Source: Actinomycetota bacterium (GTDB lineage Bacteria; Actinomycetota; Actinomycetes; Actinomycetales; Microbacteriaceae). Taken from it: a stretch of DNA of 8,563 nucleotides. The stretch covers positions 1 through 8,563 of the forward strand of contig WLEN01000024.1 of assembly GCA_009704225.1 (NCBI GenBank), given 5' to 3'. The translations under genes and the position numbers were made by a program. A model generated the notes under the pieces. The model searched no databases. It was given only the letters and a program-made list of their open reading frames with translations, and was not told where the DNA came from. Shown here piece after piece: positions 6,402-8,563 of this stretch. The stretch's first letter is position 1, and each line of letters opens with the position of its first letter.

Positions 6402-6411
6402 AGGTCGCGCG

Positions 6412-6417
6412 TACACT
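6412..6417 (+). promoter_or_regulatory. -10 box giving a likely leaderless DUF3039 mRNA
   Basis: TACACT fits TANNNT and is separated from the ATG at 6424 by exactly six bases. It lies in the 22-base gap after the HtrA stop. No Shine-Dalgarno sequence is present. The -35 region falls in the HtrA coding end and has no clear match. Read-through from HtrA is also possible, since no terminator separates them. Confidence 0.6.
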
Positions 6418-6423
6418 ATTTGC

Positions 6424-6687
6424 ATGACCTCTGAGAGCGATTCCCCCGGCTCAATTGACGTGCTTGACCGCGAACTCGAGGAACTCCTCGAGAACGACGT
6501 CACGGACGATGGTGACCACGACAAGTTCTCTCACTATGTCCAAAAGGACAAGATTGTCGAATCCGCCGTGACGGGAAAGCCTGTTCGTGCACTGTGCGGC
6601 AAGAAGTGGTTGCCGAATTCAAACCCGGATCGATTCCCGATTTGCCCGACCTGTAAAGAGATCTACGAGCGATTGCGAGACGAGTAG
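6424..6687 (+). CDS. DUF3039 family small protein, putative metal binder
   Basis: The 87-residue protein matches the DUF3039 family, a short conserved actinobacterial family without known function. The N-terminal third (about 1-34) is strongly acidic and probably disordered. The conserved part spans 35-87, including DKIVESAVTGKPVRALCGKK (42-61) and FPICPTCKEIYERL (71-84). His37, Cys58, Cys74 and Cys77 form a plausible zinc site of the ribbon type; this is inferred from spacing, not established. There is no signal peptide or membrane segment, so it is expected in the cytoplasm. Its stop is five bases before the pncB start, which suggests co-transcription. The start is supported by the -10 box six bases upstream and by the expected length. 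Confidence 0.9.
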   Translation: MTSESDSPGSIDVLDRELEELLENDVTDDGDHDKFSHYVQKDKIVESAVTGKPVRALCGKKWLPNSNPDRFPICPTCKEIYERLRDE

Positions 6688-6692
6688 CCGTT

Positions 6693-7991
6693 ATGGCGGA
6701 ATCGACCGCGCTGTTAACCGACCGATACGAACTGACCATGATCGACGCAGCGATGCGCGAGGGTCGCGCGGAGCGTCGGTGTGTGTTCGAGGTTTTTTCG
6801 CGCCGACTTCACGCCGGTCGCCGGTATGGAGTGTTCGCGGGCGTTGGCCGCCTGATCGAGGCCATTGAGTCGTTCCGATTCGACGACGAGATCGTGAGTT
6901 GGCTCTCGTCCGAAAAAGTGGTGTCGGCCGAAACCCTCGAATATCTGTCGGCCTATCGATTCTCAGGGGACATCCGCGGGTATCGAGAGGGCGAGCTGTT
7001 TTTCCCCGGTTCACCCGTGCTCGAAGTCGAGGGCACGTTCGCCGAAGCAGTGATTCTCGAAACGATTGTCTTGTCAATCCTGAATTATGACAGCGCCGTC
7101 GCTACGGCCGCCTCACGAATGGCGACGGCAGCCGACGGCAAACCGCTAATCGAAATGGGTTCACGTCGCACGTCTGAAGGGAGTGGCGTCGCGGCCGCGC
7201 GCGCAGCATTTATCTCTGGTTTTGCCGCGACCTCGAACCTCGAAGCGGGTCGAACCTGGGGGATCCCCACCCGCGGAACATCGGCGCACTCTTTCACGCT
7301 GTTGCATGACTCGGAGGAGGAGGCTTTTCGCGCCCAAGTCGAGGCCTTCGGGACCGACACCACGCTACTCATTGACACCTTCGATATACCGAGAGCTGTC
7401 GACACGGCGATTCGAGTGGCCGGCCCGTCTCTTGGCGCTGTCCGAATTGATTCCGGTGACTTGCCGTCGCTGGTCCGCAGTGTTCGTGCGCAACTCGACA
7501 CACTTGGCGCAACGGCGACAAAGATTGTTGTCACCAACGATCTGAACGAGAACACCATCGCGTCGCTTCGAAGCGCACCGGTCGATGTGTTCGGAGTTGG
7601 TACTGCGGTCGTCACCGGCTCTGGAGCGCCGGCGGCGGGGATGGTTTACAAACTGGTGGAGCATCAGGACGCAGCGGGTGATTGGGTTGCCGTCTCGAAG
7701 CGTTCGCCCGAAAAACAGAACCCCGCCGGTCGAAAGGTCGCGCATCGCCGGCTTGTCGACGGGATTGCGACAGAGGAGTTGATTGACCTGGGACCCAAAG
7801 ATTCGACCGCCGATTCGGGTCGTCCCCTCATTCACGACGTCATCACGCACGGTGTCATTCGAGACGAGTTTCGAGGTGCCGCGGGCGTCACGCGCGCACG
7901 AGATCACCACGCCATCGCACTCGCAGAACTCCCAGCTGCGGGTCGTCGCCTGTCACCCGGGGACCCGGCCATCCCGACAGTCTTTCGTTGA
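6693..7991 (+). CDS. pncB: Nicotinate phosphoribosyltransferase
   Basis: This 432-residue enzyme converts nicotinate and PRPP, with ATP hydrolysis, to nicotinate mononucleotide, the entry step of NAD salvage (Preiss-Handler pathway). Family motifs occur in order: LLTDRYELTM (7-16), VFEVFSRRL with RRYGVFAG (31-50), EMGSRRTSEG (154-163), and IPTRGTSAHS (191-200), where His199 corresponds to the histidine that is phosphorylated. These are followed by LLIDTFD (225-231), VRIDSGDL (250-257, phosphoribosyl binding), VTNDLNE (280-286) and DVFGVGTAVVTG (298-309). The length suits actinobacterial members and the reading frame is intact. The ATG lies five bases after the DUF3039 stop with only a weak purine-rich stretch (GAGACGAG, 6677-6684) before it, so translation may depend on coupling to DUF3039. 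The murI gene follows after 18 bases. Confidence 0.95.
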   Translation: MAESTALLTDRYELTMIDAAMREGRAERRCVFEVFSRRLHAGRRYGVFAGVGRLIEAIESFRFDDEIVSWLSSEKVVSAETLEYLSAYRFSGDIRGYREGELFFPGSPVLEVEGTFAEAVILETIVLSILNYDSAVATAASRMATAADGKPLIEMGSRRTSEGSGVAAARAAFISGFAATSNLEAGRTWGIPTRGTSAHSFTLLHDSEEEAFRAQVEAFGTDTTLLIDTFDIPRAVDTAIRVAGPSLGAVRIDSGDLPSLVRSVRAQLDTLGATATKIVVTNDLNENTIASLRSAPVDVFGVGTAVVTGSGAPAAGMVYKLVEHQDAAGDWVAVSKRSPEKQNPAGRKVAHRRLVDGIATEELIDLGPKDSTADSGRPLIHDVITHGVIRDEFRGAAGVTRARDHHAIALAELPAAGRRLSPGDPAIPTVFR

Positions 7992-8003
7992 CATTAGTAG
8001 GCT
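7974..8003 (+). promoter_or_regulatory. Putative murI promoter, leaderless
   Basis: The -10 box TAGGCT (7998-8003) is followed by six bases (AAAAAG) and the ATG at 8010. It is identical in sequence and spacing to the box before the nitrilase gene. A partial -35, CCGACA (7974-7979), lies 18 bases upstream within the pncB coding end. No Shine-Dalgarno site is seen. Read-through from pncB is also possible. Confidence 0.6.
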
Positions 8004-8009
8004 AAAAAG

Positions 8010-8563
8010 ATGAATCGGGATGCGAGCATCGGAATCGTCGACAGTGGGGTCGGTGGTTTGACGGTTGCGCGCGCGGTCATCGACCAATTGCCGAACGAAT
8101 CCATCCGGTATATCGGCGATACCGCTCACGGACCCTACGGGCCGCTCCCCATTGCTGAGGTTCGTGAACACGCGCTTAGACTTCTTGACGACCTCGCCGA
8201 TCAAGGTGTCAAGTTGCTTGTCATCGCCTGCAACACGGCGTCAGCCGCAATGTTTCGTGACGCCAAAGAGCGTTACACCGACCGACTCGGAATCCCTGTG
8301 ATCGAAGTGATTCAGCCCGCTGTTCGAACAGCGGTGTCGCGGACCCGAACAAAACGCATCGGGGTTATCGGAACCGAGGGAACTATCAAATCGGGTGCGT
8401 ATCAGGATTCGTTCGTCGCGGACCCGCTGATCGAAGTCACCGCCGTTGCATGCCCACGGTTCGTCGAGTTTGTCGAAGCGGGGGTGACTAGCGGCGAGGA
8501 ACTGTTCGCTGTTGCCAATGACTATCTCGCGCCATTGAAGGATGCCAAGGTGGATACGCTCGT
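8010..8563 (+). CDS. murI: Glutamate racemase, N-terminal part (cut by window end)
   Basis: The first 184 residues are present and the gene runs off the window. Glutamate racemase interconverts L- and D-glutamate without a cofactor and supplies D-Glu for the peptidoglycan stem peptide, in the cytoplasm. Recognisable motifs are [12 protein letters not shown] (8-19, with Asp11 and Ser12 in the active site), [11 protein letters not shown] (36-46), and [10 protein letters not shown] (71-80), with the first catalytic cysteine at Cys74. [12 protein letters not shown] (147-158) follows. The second catalytic cysteine (family motif GCTHYP) lies beyond the window, so completeness cannot be judged. The start is supported by the TAGGCT box six bases upstream and by alignment of the N-terminal motif. 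It follows pncB by 18 bases. Confidence 0.95.
   Translation, partial: MNRDASIGIVDSGVGGLTVARAVIDQLPNESIRYIGDTAHGPYGPLPIAEVREHALRLLDDLADQGVKLLVIACNTASAAMFRDAKERYTDRLGIPVIEVIQPAVRTAVSRTRTKRIGVIGTEGTIKSGAYQDSFVADPLIEVTAVACPRFVEFVEAGVTSGEELFAVANDYLAPLKDAKVDTL

Noticed and set aside
7314..7323. GGAGGAGGAGG-like stretch inside pncB
   Set aside because: It encodes Glu-Glu-Glu within the gene and has no start codon at a suitable distance; it is not a start site.
7988..7993. Perfect TTGACA next to the murI start
   Set aside because: It is only four bases from the TAGGCT -10 box, and no other -10 lies 16-19 bases downstream. It overlaps the pncB stop codon and looks coincidental.
1..8563. Mobile elements, CRISPR arrays, phage, toxin-antitoxin or defence genes
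   Set aside because: No transposase, integrase, spaced repeat array or known defence motif was found on either strand. Gene content and coding style are uniform along the window.

Overview
The window reads as a stretch of ordinary chromosome from an actinobacterium, most likely of the Microbacteriaceae type. The reasons are the moderately GC-rich coding sequence, a UPF0182 membrane protein, a DUF3039 protein (an actinobacterial family), a CCA-encoding initiator tRNA, and several start codons placed exactly six bases after a TANNNT-like -10 box, as in actinobacterial leaderless mRNAs. The close packing suggests a compact genome. The lineage assignment is inference; no rRNA is present. All genes lie on the + strand, and no gap exceeds 300 bases.

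Layout: (1) 16-2850, a complete UPF0182 integral membrane protein with its own Shine-Dalgarno site. (2) 2898-2974, initiator tRNA-fMet with its own promoter, followed by a strong UUCG-loop terminator at 2981-3014. (3) 3045-3833, a nitrilase-superfamily carbon-nitrogen hydrolase. (4) 3882-5107, two overlapping genes for exported proteins of unknown function: a lipoprotein and a cysteine-containing PKD-like secreted protein. (5) 5169-6401, a membrane-anchored HtrA/DegP-type S1C protease with a PDZ domain. Its upstream gap holds tandem ~11-bp repeats that look like a response-regulator site. (6) 6424-6687, DUF3039. (7) 6693-7991, nicotinate phosphoribosyltransferase (pncB). (8) 8010 to the window end, the N-terminal 184 residues of glutamate racemase (murI).

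How the genes relate: the tRNA, pncB (NAD salvage) and murI (D-glutamate for peptidoglycan) are housekeeping genes. The lipoprotein, PKD protein and HtrA form an envelope-directed block. The first two are probably translationally coupled; HtrA seems separately regulated through the repeat array. DUF3039 and pncB are five bases apart and probably co-transcribed.

I found no mobile element, CRISPR array, phage gene, toxin-antitoxin pair or defence cluster. The points most worth a second look are regulatory (fixed-spacing leaderless starts, the repeats upstream of HtrA, a palindrome filling the tRNA promoter spacer) and the uncharacterised lipoprotein/PKD pair.
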